In this document: positions 1 through 11,929 of the stretch, piece by piece | Layout: each line of letters opens with the position of its first letter | Numbering within the stretch: the first letter of the stretch is position 1 | Assembly: GCA_964019135.1 (NCBI GenBank) | Contig: OZ025257.1 | Span: 13,109,971 to 13,173,970 of the forward strand | DNA length: 64,000 nucleotides | Reading direction: 5' to 3' | DNA from: Arenicola marina | Taxonomy: Eukaryota > Annelida > Polychaeta > Arenicolidae | Program-made: the position numbers and the translations under genes | The notes under the pieces: generated by a model | Database searches by the model: none | What the model was told of the DNA's origin: nothing | Seen by the model: only the letters and a program-made list of their open reading frames with translations

Positions 1-170
1 ACCATGTGTGCTCAGGTGAGATCAGCCATGGTGACATCAAATATGCTCAGGTGAGATCAATTTTACTCATGAGATCAATTGAATCCTTGATCATAGATCA
101 TAGGTGCTGTAGTGAGGTCAGATTTGCGCTAGCGAGATTTAATGTCCTCAGGTGAGGTCAGATTGTCATC
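1..170. repeat. degenerate short tandem repeat (CTCAGGTGAGATCA-like)
   Basis: The first 170 bases repeat variants of CTCAGGTGAGATCA and GAGGTCAGATT at irregular spacing. Several copies look like splice donors (CAG followed by GTGAGA), but no open frame accompanies them. I read this as a decayed minisatellite cut by the window edge. Confidence 0.45.
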
Positions 171-1760
171 AGGATTAAAGGGTGAAATGAATAATTGTAG
201 TGTCATTGTGTGAATCAGGTGTGACTTCCACAGCTATTGAGTCAGCACGCAGTAGGTGAATGTGTGCCCCTGTGATTATTAATCAACACAGGGTTTTATC
301 ACGAAGTGCAAGACACTTAATGCGTTCTGACGGGAAGCACGAGGCGGAGTGATACATGGGGTGATGCGGCAGCTGGTTATATTGACGGCGCCGGGCTGCA
401 GACGGTGCCCTCCCCACCTGCCCCTTCCCCTCTTAGTCCTACTCTCCGCCCCCTCCCTGACCCCATGTCAGTGTTTGTGTGTCTACCCCTCCACCACTTA
501 TACATGCCCCCACATCCGCCATATGCCTGATAGGTCTCCTTGCCGGGCATAGATCACCGTGTGCATGTATCAATCAATGGTCGAGCGGCCTGGTCCACGG
601 GTGGCCGTGTCTGTGGCTGTGGCTGCAGTCGTGTCTGGCCGTGGCCGTGTCTGTGGTTGCAGTCGTGTCTGGCCGTGTCTGTGGCTGGGGCTGTAGCTTT
701 GGCCGTGGCTATAAGCCGTGGCTGTGGCCATGGTTGTGCCATGTCAGCCGGCCGGTCCGCTTAGCACATCACGCCGCTGCTGTGAAATATAGGGAGCTGG
801 CTACATGGGGGTGCGGGGAGGGTGGGGGGCATGGGGATATAGGGCATGGGGGTGGTCGATCCCGACGCCCCAGGGGCGGCTTGATTAAAGCGATAGCTGT
901 CATGCTGGATATGCCGCCTGGCCACTGTCCCACCACCGCCCCACCACCCTGGAGCTGTCCTTGGCCCGGTATGGACTATATTAGCCGGGCCGGGCCGGGT
1001 TGAACTGAGGGCTACACATACATGTATACTCTTTGCCCTGTCCATATTGCTGCCATGGACAGCCGGGGCCCCAGGCTATTGGTGATGGTGGGTGTGGCTG
1101 AGGTGCAGCTAGGTCTGCAGACGTGCTTTTCTCCTCTCTTGCCCGGTGCCGGACTCCCCCACGGGGGGTGAAGTGGAGGGGGGGGGGTAATGGGGAAGAG
1201 GGGGGGGGGGGGAGGCTGACCCCTCGGCTCCCGGTGCCCTGTCGGGGTCGCGTCCGCGGGGGTCAACAGCGGATTCTTCCCCCTCTATATACCCCAGGGG
1301 TTCAACGAGGGGTTACTTCCCCTCTCCACACTATATTGCCCCCCCCCCACCCTCCCTCCCCCCGCCATGATGGATCAACAAGGGACCTTCCCGCTGCCGC
1401 CTTCCGTATTATCTGGACCGTCTGGGGTCTTTGATTCATTCTGTCTCGCGTCCTATGATGATGGACGCGTTATCTGTCTCCCTTGCGAAGGGATATCCCA
1501 GCGTGTTATAGGGGAACCAGTAAGGCGGTACTGGAATGACCCATCTCGCCCATCGAGTCTGTTTGTAGCACGGTGCCATTCCGCGAAATGACAGTCGATT
1601 GATTTCTTACATAAAGTATCACTATTGCGTTCTTCAGCTTTGGCAGTGAAGGTTGTGGCTAGTTCATTTCAAGGCTAGCCCGTTCGTATCCATGTCTCAG
1701 GGTTGAGAAGACTGGTGGGTTAGTTTAAGGAGGACAGTAGTATAACGTTAATATCGTGTC
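171..1760. other. intergenic, no gene seen
   Basis: No convincing coding region is visible. The open frames here come from GC-rich simple sequence. An imperfect tandem array of GTGTCTGGCCGTGGCC-like units lies at about 595-735. G- and C-rich tracts lie at about 1170-1215 and 1335-1365. Confidence 0.5.
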
Positions 1761-1764
1761 CATG

Positions 1765-1972
1765 GGAAGAATCAAGGGTAGAGCGGAGCCATGTCCCCGG
1801 GGGGGTAACCCCTTAATCTCGGACGGATATGGGATCTTTACGCTGTACGAACGTAGACACTCGCGCAGTGGGGCGCGAACGCTTGAACTCGGTGGCTGGC
1901 CTGGCAGAGCACACGAGCTGGAGGGTGCTCACCTGTTAGCACCAGATCATGTGGGTGACCCCCATGTTTAGA
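1765..1972 (-). mobile_element. tRNA-derived SINE copy, diverged
   Basis: This copy shares GGAGCCATGTCCCCGGGG, the GTAACCCCTTA block and the GGGGCGCGAAC promoter-like block with the better copy at 32655-32900. The SINE 5' head lies at the high-coordinate end. It is diverged but recognisable from the order of conserved blocks. Confidence 0.6.
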
Positions 1973-2997
1973 GGAACCGATGGTCCCAATGCCTCGTCCT
2001 GATTTTTTTCCAAAATTATTAGATAAATTTAACTCAAAAGGGGCTTGTCATCTTGGCTGATCATGAAGACAGAAGTAGTCAAATGCAAGATTGATTTGCC
2101 AACACGATGTATGAGCTGTTCATAGCCAGCTCGGCTGGACTCTCGTTTGTGATCTAAAGCATTTGGCCCTTGCTGTTGTCGATAGATGGATTCACTGAAT
2201 TTCTATTATCGGAATAAAAATAAGATATGGTGAGTGGATAGCCTCGCCCCTGCCTATAAGTGAAAACTAGGCACTAAGCATAATTTTTGAGTTGAGTGAC
2301 TTTACGCGGAGATCGATCTAGCCGGTAGATCAGGACCGATTGATTGGTCTGTAACAGTAGCGATGATATAGTTCTGACCTCGATATATATAACGGGGCGA
2401 TGAGTCATTTAGCGGCGGATCGCCGGGTCGTCTCCACAGAGACTACCTCGGTGCACTAGCCTGCTATTCCGGGGATTGATTTTTTTAGTGTGCTTTTTTT
2501 GCACTGTTTACGCGATATTTTTCCAGTTAGCGCATTTATAGCTGTAGTACAGCGCCGAAATCGTGGATATAACCGACTGGATAATATAGAATATATCTTA
2601 GAAATCATTAGTCGTGTGCTGCCACAATCAGATTGCACCACACTTTTTATGTCATGATGCGCAAGTTAAGCGCACGATTGTTTGAAGTACAGCGTAATCT
2701 CTTCTCTTGGTATGGATGACGTGCTTGTTACACACATGATGGTCGGATCTCTTGCTCGTTGAAAGGGGCTGACGGTCGGGTCATCTGCCCAATCTGCTTC
2801 CTTTCATTGAGTCTGTGCTTGGTGTTTACGGCCGAGCAAGCAATCCGCCCTTGTTATCTGTTGTTTTCTGGACCGTTGTGGATCTTGTACCTGAACCAAC
2901 ACACATGTTGACACAGCTTGGACGTAAAACGACTTCGGCATTTCTAGGATGCGCTGGCCAGGTCTCTGTTACACTCTAATATCGCCTCCCTCTGCAG

Positions 2998-3113
2998 CTC
3001 CAACGATGTTTGGTTCGATGCCAGAATTTCAAATCAGGAATGAAAGTTACTTTTGAGATTGAGCTGAACGGTAAAATGCTAGCGACTATGGACCGAAAGG
3101 GATGGTATTGCGA
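2998..3113 (+). other. candidate orphan internal exon
   Basis: A strong acceptor (CGCCTCCCTCTGCAG) sits immediately before 2998 and a strong donor (GTGAGT) starts at 3114. They enclose 116 nt open in one frame. The frame reads as an alternating, beta-strand-like segment that includes GMKVTFEIELNGKM. I do not recognise a family. No partner exon was found nearby, so the owner gene is unknown. A weaker internal donor after the AAC G at about 3070 would give the phase needed to join the VAP exon at 16333. However, the sequence does not resemble the usual VAP N-terminus, so I do not assign it. It could be chance. Confidence 0.3.
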
Positions 3114-3536
3114 GTGAGTTGTTATCTGTGTAAAGCAGGACCGAGGGGAGACGACAGCTCTATCGGTGTCATCGTGACAGAAGGGAAGCTGGTTTGGGCA
3201 GGGCAGTCTTCTCTCTCCGTCACCACTCCCTTCTCTGTCGCTCTGTATTTCTCTCTTTTCTCGCATGGCTACACTTCAACGGGTTCCCGATTCTACCCCC
3301 CCCCCCCCCCCCCCCACCCCCGCCCACTCCTAACGCCCCTGCACACGCTACCGTCGACAGTTTCACATCCTCTCATCGTGCGGATAAATTTATTGGTCAT
3401 GTTTAGCGCAATTTGACTGAAATGTGGCCTACAATATCCGTCCATTCATCTCTCCACCCATTCATGTTCCATGTAACCATGCAACGAACCACCCGTCCAC
3501 AGTAGTTATTCCGCAACATCTGTGGAACATTCATCC

Positions 3537-3815
3537 TTCATCCCTCCAACCGTCCAACCAACCATACATGTAGAAGAACCATCCATGCCACTCATCCATC
3601 CATCCATCCCTTCCTCCATCCACCCATCCATCCATCCACCCAACCATCCACCACCCATCCATTCAACCATCCGTCCATTCATCTAACCAGCCTTAAAAGA
3701 TCAATCCATCCAACCATTTCATCTATCCACCCGTCCCCCCATCCACCGAACTGTTTAACCAATCACCCGTATCTACCCATCCACCCATCAATCTGTCCAG
3801 CCACCCTTCCCTCCT
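3537..3815. repeat. CCAT-type simple repeat region
   Basis: This is a degenerate tetranucleotide repeat of CATC/CCAT, densest at about 3590-3670. No coding signal is present. Confidence 0.75.
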
Positions 3816-4190
3816 TTCGTTCTTCCCTTGGTGTCGGACAATGGCTCACAACCTGTCGCTGCTGTATACAGACCACACGCCGTCATATGTCAATCATGGG
3901 CCATGCGGTGAGGCCGCCGTGTTACCAGTGTGGCTCGGCCACCGCCCACACGCCGCGATCACCGTACTAAACATCGAATGAATGAATAGTACAGCCTGGT
4001 GTCTTCTGCTGCTGTGGCCATGCTTAATGCCGACTCTAGGCCCCTCCCTCGATATAGTTGCTCTCCAGGACTTCAGTAACCAAACCGGCGGCCTATATGT
4101 GTTGAAGAGATGGGCCGATCAACAGCTCCGTGGCGTGGCGAGTCTTCAGGCAGTGCAACTCACACAATTAGCCGTAGTCCAGTGGATGAC

Positions 4191-4410
4191 AACTTTTTGT
4201 CCTCGGAATGACGACTTTTTTTCTGCGAAGCGACTTTTTTGTCTGGGGAATGACGACTTCTTTTCTTCGGAATGACGATTTTTGGTCTGCGGATTGACTA
4301 CTTTTTGTCTGCGGAATGACGACTTTTTGTCTGCAGAATGACGACTTCTTTTCTTCGGAATGACGATTTTTTGTCTGCGGAATAACGACTTTTTGTCTAC
4401 GGAATGACGA
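4191..4410. repeat. 22-bp minisatellite (about 10 copies)
   Basis: The unit is approximately TGACGACTTTTTGTCTGCGG plus AA, repeated about ten times with substitutions. A reading frame is open through it on both strands because few stop codons occur in the unit. It is not a gene. Confidence 0.85.
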
Positions 4411-4933
4411 TACGGAATGGTCCGTCATCGTTTTGTCAACGATTATAGGTGGCAATGGCACCCCAGAACCAACAGAAGCACACAGCTTCCATGCAGATTA
4501 GAGTGGAAGACCGTTTGTTTCTTCACTGAACTGGTCCTGGCAGTAGACGGTTTCATCAACGGGGCAGCGGCGCCTTACTGCAAAAAGCGACGACACACAG
4601 ACATTCTTCAGTGTAAATTGAAGAGTTGTTGGAAAACCGCGGCCCTGACAAGGCAAGACCCAGCCTTCCTATAGCGGGGTGACAAGGCGGGACCCAGCCT
4701 TCCTATAGCGGGGTGACAAGGCGGGGCCCAGCCTTCCTATAGCGGGGTGACAAGGCGGGACCCAGCCTTCCTATAGCGGGGTGACAAGGCGGGACCCAGC
4801 CTTCGTATAGCGGGGTGACAAGGCGGGACCCAGCCTTCGTATAGCGGGGTGACAAGGCGGGACCCAGCCTTCGTATAGCGGGGTGACAAGGCGGGACCCA
4901 GCCTTCGTATAGCGGGGTGACAAGGCGGGACCC

Positions 4934-5034
4934 AGCCTGAATGTTCAGACGTTACAGTTTGACAGTCTGATGCTTACTGTAACAGTTAGTCACAAGAACA
5001 AGTGTCAAGACTGTAACGTCTGAACTTTCAGGCT
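4934..5034. mobile_element. 101-bp inverted-repeat element, copy 1
   Basis: It begins AGCCTGAATGTTCAGACG and ends CGTCTGAACTTTCAGGCT, giving near-perfect arms of about 24 bp that extend imperfectly to about 32. The centre holds a smaller palindrome (ACTGTAACAGT). It looks like a tiny MITE or foldback element inserted in the 34-bp satellite. No coding capacity. Confidence 0.8.
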
Positions 5035-5419
5035 AGGCGGGACCCAGCATTCCTATAGCGGGGTGACAAGGCGGGACCCAGCCTTCGTATAGCGGGGTGA
5101 CAAGGCAGGACCCAGCCTTCCTATAGCGGGGTGACAAGGCGGGACCCAGCCTTCCTATAGCGGGGTGACAAGGCGGGACCCAGCCTTCCTATAGCGGGGT
5201 GACAAGGCGGGACCCAGCCTTCCTATAGCGGGATGACACGACGGGACCCAGCCTTCCTATAGCGGGGTGACAAGGCGGGACCCAGCCTTCCTATAGCGGA
5301 GTGACAAGGCGGGACCCAGCCTTCCTATAGCGGGGTGACAAGGCGGGACCCAGCCTTCCTATAGCGGGGTGACAAGGCGGGACCCAGCCTTCTTATAGCG
5401 GGGTGACAAGGCGGGACCT

Positions 5420-5520
5420 AGCCTGAATGCTCAGACGTTAGAGTTTGACAGTCTGATGCTTACTGTAACAGTTAGTCACAAGAACAAATGTCAAGACTGT
5501 AACGTCTGAACTTTCAGGCT
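5420..5520. mobile_element. 101-bp inverted-repeat element, copy 2
   Basis: Same length and arms as copy 1. The left arm reads AGCCTGAATGCTCAGACG, and GTTAGAG replaces GTTACAG. The unit after it carries the CAGCATTCC variant seen after every copy. Confidence 0.8.
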
Positions 5521-5734
5521 AGGCGGGACCCAGCATTCCTATAGCGGGTTGACAAGGCGGTCCCAACCTTCGTATAGCGGGGTGACAAGGCGGGACCCAG
5601 CCTTCCTATAGCGGGGTGACAAGGCGGGACCCAGCCTTCCTATAGCGGGGTGACAAGGCGGGACCCAGCCTTCCTATAGCGGGGTGACAAGGCGGGACCC
5701 AGCCTTCGTATAGCGGGGTGACAAGGCGGGACCT

Positions 5735-5835
5735 AGCCTGAATGCTCAGACGTTACAGTTTGACAGTCTGATGCTTACTGTAACAGTTAGTCACAAGAAC
5801 AAGTGTCAAGACTGTAACGTCTGAACTTTCAGGCT
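5735..5835. mobile_element. 101-bp inverted-repeat element, copy 3
   Basis: Same structure as copy 1, with the TGCTCAG left-arm variant shared with copies 2 and 4. It starts 315 bp after copy 2. Confidence 0.8.
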
Positions 5836-6050
5836 AGGCGGGACCCAGCATTCCTATAGCGGGGTGACAAGGCGGGACCCAGCCTTCGTATAGCGGGGTG
5901 ACAAGGCGGGACCCAGCCTTCCTATAGCGGGGTGACAAGGCGGGACCCAGCCTTCCTATAGCGGGGTGACAAGGCGGGACCCAGCCTTCCTATAGCGGGG
6001 TAACAAGGCGGGAACCAGCCTTCCTATAGCGGGGTGACAAGGCGGGACCT

Positions 6051-6151
6051 AGCCTGAATGCTCAGACGTTACAGTTTGACAGTCTGATGCTTACTGTAAC
6101 AGTTAGTCACAAGAACAAGTGTCAAGACTGTAACGTCTGAACTTTCAGGCT
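6051..6151. mobile_element. 101-bp inverted-repeat element, copy 4
   Basis: Same structure, starting 316 bp after copy 3. The nearly constant spacing of copies 2-4 indicates a higher-order repeat rather than four independent insertions. Confidence 0.8.
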
Positions 6152-6965
6152 AGGCGGGACCCAGCATTCCTATAACGGGGTGACAAGGCGGGACCCAGCC
6201 TTCGTATAGCGGGGTGACAAGGCGGGACCCAGCCTTCCTATAGCGGGGTGACAAGGCGGGACCCAGCCTTCCTATAGCGGGGTGACAAGGCGGGACCCAG
6301 CCTTCCTATAGCGGGGTGACAAGGCGGGACCCAGCCTTCCTATGGCGGGGTGACAAGGCGGGACCCAGCCTTCCTATAGCGGGGTGACAAGGCGGGACCC
6401 AGCCTTCCTATAGCGGGGTGACAAGGCGGGACCCAGCCTTCCTATAGCGGGGTGACAAGGCGGGACCCAGCCTTCCTATGGCGGGACAATAGACGTAAAA
6501 CCTCTGTTTGGATATCGCTTCTCATCCCGTAAAAGTTCCACTTTACGACCTTGTATTGGGTCCATTATAGGCTAACTGCAGGCTAGGCGCCCAGGCGAGG
6601 GTTGCTACGTCATGCATCTCGCTGTTCCAAGCCTCGGACGACATCGTTATTACCATAAGGTGACGTTTTATGTGACACTAAACCAGTTATAACTGTTACG
6701 CAGATGTTGGACACTTGGAATGTATTTGAGGAAATACGATGATGAAGCGACATACATAGCGAGAACGCGTAGGAGCAAACAGAGGAAGGGGTTGGGGGGG
6801 GGGGGGGGTGCAATGGGTGTGCAGGGTATGCCCTCTGCTTGCCAGCTTTGTGAACACTCTACTCCTCACTGATATGTAGTGTGTGTCTTTCTTTCTGGGA
6901 TCGTACATACAGGTGTGTGATATCGTCCCCTTGCTATCATTAACACGTCTTTTTGCTCTTCACCG

Positions 6966-7022
6966 AGGGAGACTGGGTGGCTCAGTTAGTAAGTAGGCTG
7001 AGCAACCGGTCGTGGCTTCGCG
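6966..7022 (+). mobile_element. tRNA-like SINE head fragment
   Basis: GGTGGCTCAGTTAGTAAG resembles a Pol III A box. About 35 bases later GTGGCTTCGCGCC resembles a B box (GGTTCGNNNCC). The fragment runs straight into the 38-bp minisatellite, whose first unit begins with the same CGCCTGGGC. It is not a functional tRNA: no acceptor stem or anticodon arm closes. Confidence 0.45.
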
Positions 7023-7441
7023 CCTGGGCACCGGCATGCGGGGGCCCCCCATGCTTCATGCCTGGGCACCGGCATGCGGGGGCCCCCCATGCTTCATGCT
7101 TGGGTACCGGCATGCGGGGGCCCCCCATGCTTCATGCCTGGGCACCGGCATGCGGGGGCCCCCCATGCTTCGCGCCTGGGCACCGGCATGCGGGGGCCCC
7201 CCATGCTTCATGCCTGGGCACCGGCATGCGGGGGCCCCCCATGCTTCATGCCTGGGCACCGGCATGCGGGGGCCCCCCATGCTTCATGCCTGGGCACCGG
7301 CATGCGGGGCCCCCCCATGCTTCATGCCTGGGCACCGGCATGCGGGGGCCCCCCATGCTTCATGCCTCGGTACCGGCATGCGGGGGCCCCCTATGCTTCG
7401 CGCCTGGGCACCGGCATGCGGGGGCCCCCCATGCTTCATGC
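7017..7441. repeat. 38-bp GC-rich minisatellite (about 11 copies)
   Basis: The unit is CATGCCTGGGCACCGGCATG followed by CGGGGGCCCCCCATGCTT, in about 11 near-identical copies. It contains GCATGC and GGGGGCCCCCC palindromes. All three + frames stay open because no frame of the unit has a stop, so the open frames here are not genes. Confidence 0.95.
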
Positions 7442-7689
7442 AGCCCCTTGTCATTGTGCCGGGAGAGTTCTTGATCCAGTGTTACCTTCATGTGCACAAA
7501 AGTGGCATACAACTCCTACATTTTCCAGGAGTGGCATACAACTCCTACATTTTATATCGTTTATTCGCACCTTGGAAACTGCACCTGGGGCATGTTTTAT
7601 CCATGTTATTGTGCCCGAAATGGTGCATAAAACACCTACACTTTAGTTTTGGCCCAGTACGGACGTCGTGCGCTGAAAAGTGCTAAAAA

Positions 7690-8765
7690 GTAGCCGTTAG
7701 GAGCAAGATCCTTTCTTGCCCTTCATTTTTGCATTATCTAGGCAGCCTCGGGGTCCCGGTACTCGGGGTATCAATACAAAACGCGAAATCCCGTTCACGT
7801 TTTGACGTAGCGTGGCTTCTGTCCAAATGGTCATCATTTACCAGCAGGGAGTCGCCCATTGAAAACTTATGTCACCTGCAATGACTTTATCACGGGCCCA
7901 CGGGGAAGCCATATTACTGTTGTACTAACCTTTAAGGCGCGATCTCGATTTGAGATGTTCCAGACTGTACCCAGTGCAAAAATATGCATAGCATCCCGTA
8001 TTTACCCTGCTGAGACTTAATCCATTACAAGTGGGCTTATATTATATGTAGGCAACGCATATATAATATATATATATATATATATACTGATTGACTTGAC
8101 CTTTCTGAACTTTGACCCCTGTTCAATGTGCACACCCCATGAGTAGCTGACAGGAAGAAAGTGGCTTGGTCCCTTGGACAGCGATAGCGAGGCTGGCGTG
8201 TTGTTCTCCGCCTGGAAGTGGCTAGTTAGTCTGCTAAGTGCAGGCGGCCTTGCCGTGTATCGCTCCCGCTGTGGCTACCGTCTCCCCGCTGACAGGGAGG
8301 CAGCCCGGCCGCTGGCCAAGCCCACAGCCCCCGGCGACCGGCCAGAAGTGGCCCAATCCCTTCCGGATGCAGAGCCAATTGTCCAACAAGTGCTCGTTTA
8401 TTCCCGAAAGCTTTGTCTGGAGTCCATGTTTGTATATGTTTATTGGGTCTCTGTGTCTGGGGTCTGGCTGTGTGTCTGGGGTTAATATGCTTGGGTGTGT
8501 CTGGGGTCTGTGTATATCTAGGGTCTGTGTGGGTGTGTCTGGGGGGTGTATGTATGTACATTCCCTGTATCTGGGGACACTGTGATCTATGGTGTCCGTG
8601 TATCAGCATGTGTGTGTCCCCACACAGTGTCAGCACAAAGTAACCTGAACCGAGTCGGGTTAATTATGTTATGTAGGTTGGGTGCCGTGGGATTCCAACG
8701 TAACCCGCGATCGATCTTGAGCGAACTGCGTTCACAGCCCGGTCATCAGTCTAATACAGTCTCTC
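7690..8765. other. intergenic, simple repeats only
   Basis: No gene is seen. It contains an (AT)n run at about 8059-8087 and a GT-rich degenerate repeat (GTGTCTGGGGTCTG) at about 8445-8560. Confidence 0.5.
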
Positions 8766-8769
8766 AGCC

Positions 8770-8950
8770 TCGAGACTGTGCTTCTCCAGACTGAGAGCCT
8801 AACGGCACGTGGATCGATGCTTCGAGCCCCGCTGTGGCCATGTCTGTGTCGTCGCAGGATAAAGATCCCATGTCCTTTTAGCAAAGAGTAGGGGGTTACC
8901 CCCGGGGACATGGCTCCGTTCTCCCTTCCTTCTCCAATGGACCGATCTAG
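8770..8950 (+). mobile_element. tRNA-derived SINE copy
   Basis: GCCTAACGGCACGTGGATCG and CGAGCCCCGCTGTGGCCATG match the head and body of the 32655-32900 copy in reverse orientation. GCAAAGAGTAGGGGGTTACC, the GGGGACATGGCTCC block and CTCCCTTCCTTCTCC give the conserved tail. Confidence 0.75.
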
Positions 8951-8959
8951 GCTGTCAAT

Positions 8960-11745
8960 CATTCACCGACGTCACTGTTGTCTTTATCCAATCACGTGGT
9001 GAAAATAGGTCATCCACGTGCATTATGTCGGACAAACAAATCGGACAAACAAGTCGGACAAACAACGCAGCGTGTCACTTTGTTGTCGGGTTCAGAGATG
9101 AGTACTGCTCACGTGTACTTACCATCAGCTATGATTACATTTTTTTTACTCACGACTAAAGAAAAATTACTCGAGCGTGGGCGGAGCTTAGTGTCGGAGT
9201 GTGATTCGGTCTATTGTGGACATCATGATGGACTAAAGCAGCCTATAGACGCTCCTGAGATGACTGCTATAGCTCGTTACCGTACATGTGCCTCTGAGCT
9301 CTGCTGTAAGATACGACAATGACCTTTGTCCTCTCATCATGCTCCGCTGCTTCATGTAATCTTGATTAAAGCTTGTCTTGCATTTGTTTATCGGTTGTCC
9401 AAAGCCAAGTGCGTTGAAGTGACTCACGTTGTCTGGAAGGCGTATCTTTCTACAAGGTCTGTATGATGTGCACACTTATTATCAGAGTAATCTATATGTA
9501 TTTTTTAGATTGGGGGCGGGTTGGCTTGGTTAAAACTGGCTATCAAAGTCTGTCCGTCTCGTTCACCCTATTGGCCCAAGTGGTTTGTTATAGCAACATA
9601 ACGGTTCTTATAGCACCCAAGTGCTTATAGTGTACAATTCTGCAAGTGTTTTATGCTACAAATCGTCAAAGCTTAGTCCAGAGCATGTGCAGCCATTACA
9701 CCATTCAACGTGTATGTGTCAGTGTACAGATCGTGTATCTGTAGGCGTACAGATTGTGTATGTGTCAGTGTACAAATTGTGTATGTGTAGATGTACCAAT
9801 GTGTACGTATATTGTTACATACATGTACTTGTATGTACATGTAATTCTATCCCTTGAACTTGCATGTGTACCGGTGCATAAACTTATTCGGTTTGTATTC
9901 ACATGTATAACCATACATTGAACTGGATGTATAAGTGAATATTGAGCTATGTGAAAGCGTACATGGTTTTTACCTATATAGAAGTGTACGTTGAGCTTTG
10001 CAGAATTGTACATTGTGCTTGTTTGTATAGGTGTACATTGGGGGAGTTGTTTATAAGTCTGCGTTGATCCTTCTAGAAGTATACATATGACTTGTTTAAA
10101 CATCATTTATTTTTGGAGGTTTGCGATAACGAATTCACATGTTGATGCTCACCTCACACAAGGGTAAATACGCGATGCTGTGTATACGTATGACTACACA
10201 TCGAGCCTGTACGTATGGCTATACGTGTACTATGAGCTTGTATCTGTGAGCGTATTGAGCTCTAAACGTACATCGCCCCCGCGGACGGTGTACAGGCTGA
10301 AGTATAGCCCCTGTGTTCTGACTGAGAGCAGACACGTTTGGGCGGTAGAAGGGGCGGGGTCTCTCAGGGAATGGTCCCATCTGTCAGGAAGACTACCGGA
10401 TCCATGCCTCTCTTCCGGGATCGTCCCAAGCCAAGGATCAGGGCCATCATGCACGACCCAAGCTGAACCCAACTATAAGGGATTTATAGTATTGCATGGG
10501 GGAGGAGGGAGAGGGTGGGGGTGGAGAGTGGGTTCCCATTAGATGTTGTCTGTCTGACTACCTGGCTTGTTGCCTGGTTTGCAAGCTGGCTGGCTGGTCA
10601 CAGATGTAGGCTGTTTGCTTGACTTCCTCAAGGGAATTTACGTATCCAGTGTAATAGCCTGGCTCCGTCCCCCCCCCCCCTGCCCCCCCCCCTGCCCCAA
10701 CCGCCCTGCCCCCACATCCCCTTGCCATGGTCTAAGAGTCTAGTCGAGCGAGATGCCTTGCTCACGCAATGATGAGGTGCCAGGCATGTAAGATGTACGT
10801 TCACCGGGACATCGCCGCTCACTGCTCTTTGGCGAAAGTAGTCCTCTTATAGTACAGACTCACTTCCCGTATAGCGTACGTAATCAGCGACTTCGGCAGC
10901 GGCAGCGGGCCCCTTGCTCCTCCTTTCCTTGCATCACTGGCATGCCTGGACGGGCGGGCCGGTACAGCAGACAGACCCCACTCACCTCTGACTGATCCTT
11001 GCCATAACGCACCCATCCCATTGTGTCTGGGTGTCGTCGCTGGCCGCCCAACTATTCCCCATGTGCGACCACCACCCGTGGTAGGCTATATGCCGCCATG
11101 GTCTCATGGGACATGGGTTTCGGTATCGGCTCCGGTGGCCCGGTATTAGGACTCCGGCTTTGGGCCGGCATTGTATAGTCTGCTGCCAAGCAAATAGTTC
11201 CCATTTGAGAAAACATGTGGTATATATACCCCAACCCCCCACCCACCCCCCTGTGGCATTAGGAATGGGTTTTAGGGCCGAAATTGCATGGTATCGGGCC
11301 GAACCACTATGTTCCATGTGAGAAAACGCATGGTTTACATATATATATATATATGTACTTATCCATCCAGCCGTGGATTAAGGTGTGGGTTTTCTCCACG
11401 CTAATCGTTGCTAAACACTTGAGTTAGAGAGGACTGGGAAGGAAAATTACAGGTGCTTTTTTTTTGGCACCATCAGCACTGCGGGCTGCAGTCTTCCCCA
11501 TTTGCCCGGGTTTACATCTGTCATAACCATCGTTAGCCGTTAAATGCTGGGCGGCTGGCGCTGGGGCCGACCCATGCTAACTGCAATTAGAAGCCTGAGG
11601 TAGAGACGGGCCTTCCAGGCAGGCTAGTGTATTGACGTAAGCCATGCTGTGTGGGTGATTTGAGTTGTTCTAGCCATGCAGACGGAGCCTACCACAGACC
11701 CCTCAGTGTAAACATGACGGGCCATTCCTGGGATGCAAGGATCCG
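8960..11745. other. intergenic, GTAC-rich degenerate repeats
   Basis: No gene is supported. From about 9700 to 10260 the sequence is a degenerate TGTGTACA/GTACATTG repeat. C-runs occur at about 10668-10695. The remainder shows no coding pattern that I trust. Confidence 0.5.
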
Positions 11746-11749
11746 GTGG

Positions 11750-11925
11750 TTGGTTGTATCTTCAGGACGCAATCACTTTTGGTGATATCGCGTCAATGAG
11801 AGAAGGGAGAGTGCGTGGAGCCATGTCCTCTTTGCGAAGAAGGACATGGAATCTTTATCCTGCGACCACACAGACATGACCACATCGTTAGGCTCTCAGG
11901 TGGCCAGCGCACTCACGACTGATGC
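11750..11925 (-). mobile_element. tRNA-derived SINE copy
   Basis: It carries the conserved tail (TTCAGGACGC, ATATCGCGTCAATG, GGAGCCATGTCC), the body (ATCTTTATCCTGCGACCACA) and the head block CTCTCAGGTGGCCAG in the order expected for the reverse strand. Confidence 0.75.
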
Positions 11926-11929
11926 GGGA

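Larger units (their letters stand above)
4646..6486. repeat. 34-bp satellite array with higher-order structure
   Basis: The 34-bp unit (GACAAGGCGGGACCCAGCCT followed by TCCTATAGCGGGGT) repeats over about 1.8 kb with few substitutions; variants include TTCGTATAG for TTCCTATAG. Four 101-bp inverted-repeat elements interrupt it. Each is followed by the same variant unit (CCCAGCATTCC), so element and flanking units were amplified together. Spacings between element starts are 486, 315 and 316 bp. Confidence 0.95.

Noticed and set aside
4934..6151. CRISPR-like array of regularly spaced repeats
   Set aside because: The regular repeats are eukaryotic satellite units and palindromes without unique spacers, and the genes present are animal.
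6966..7022. Functional tRNA gene
   Set aside because: A- and B-box-like motifs are present, but the acceptor and anticodon stems do not fold. It is a SINE head.
6953..7686. Overlapping 170-224-codon frames rich in HAGAPHASC
   Set aside because: They are readings of the 38-bp minisatellite. The unit has no stop, so every frame is open.
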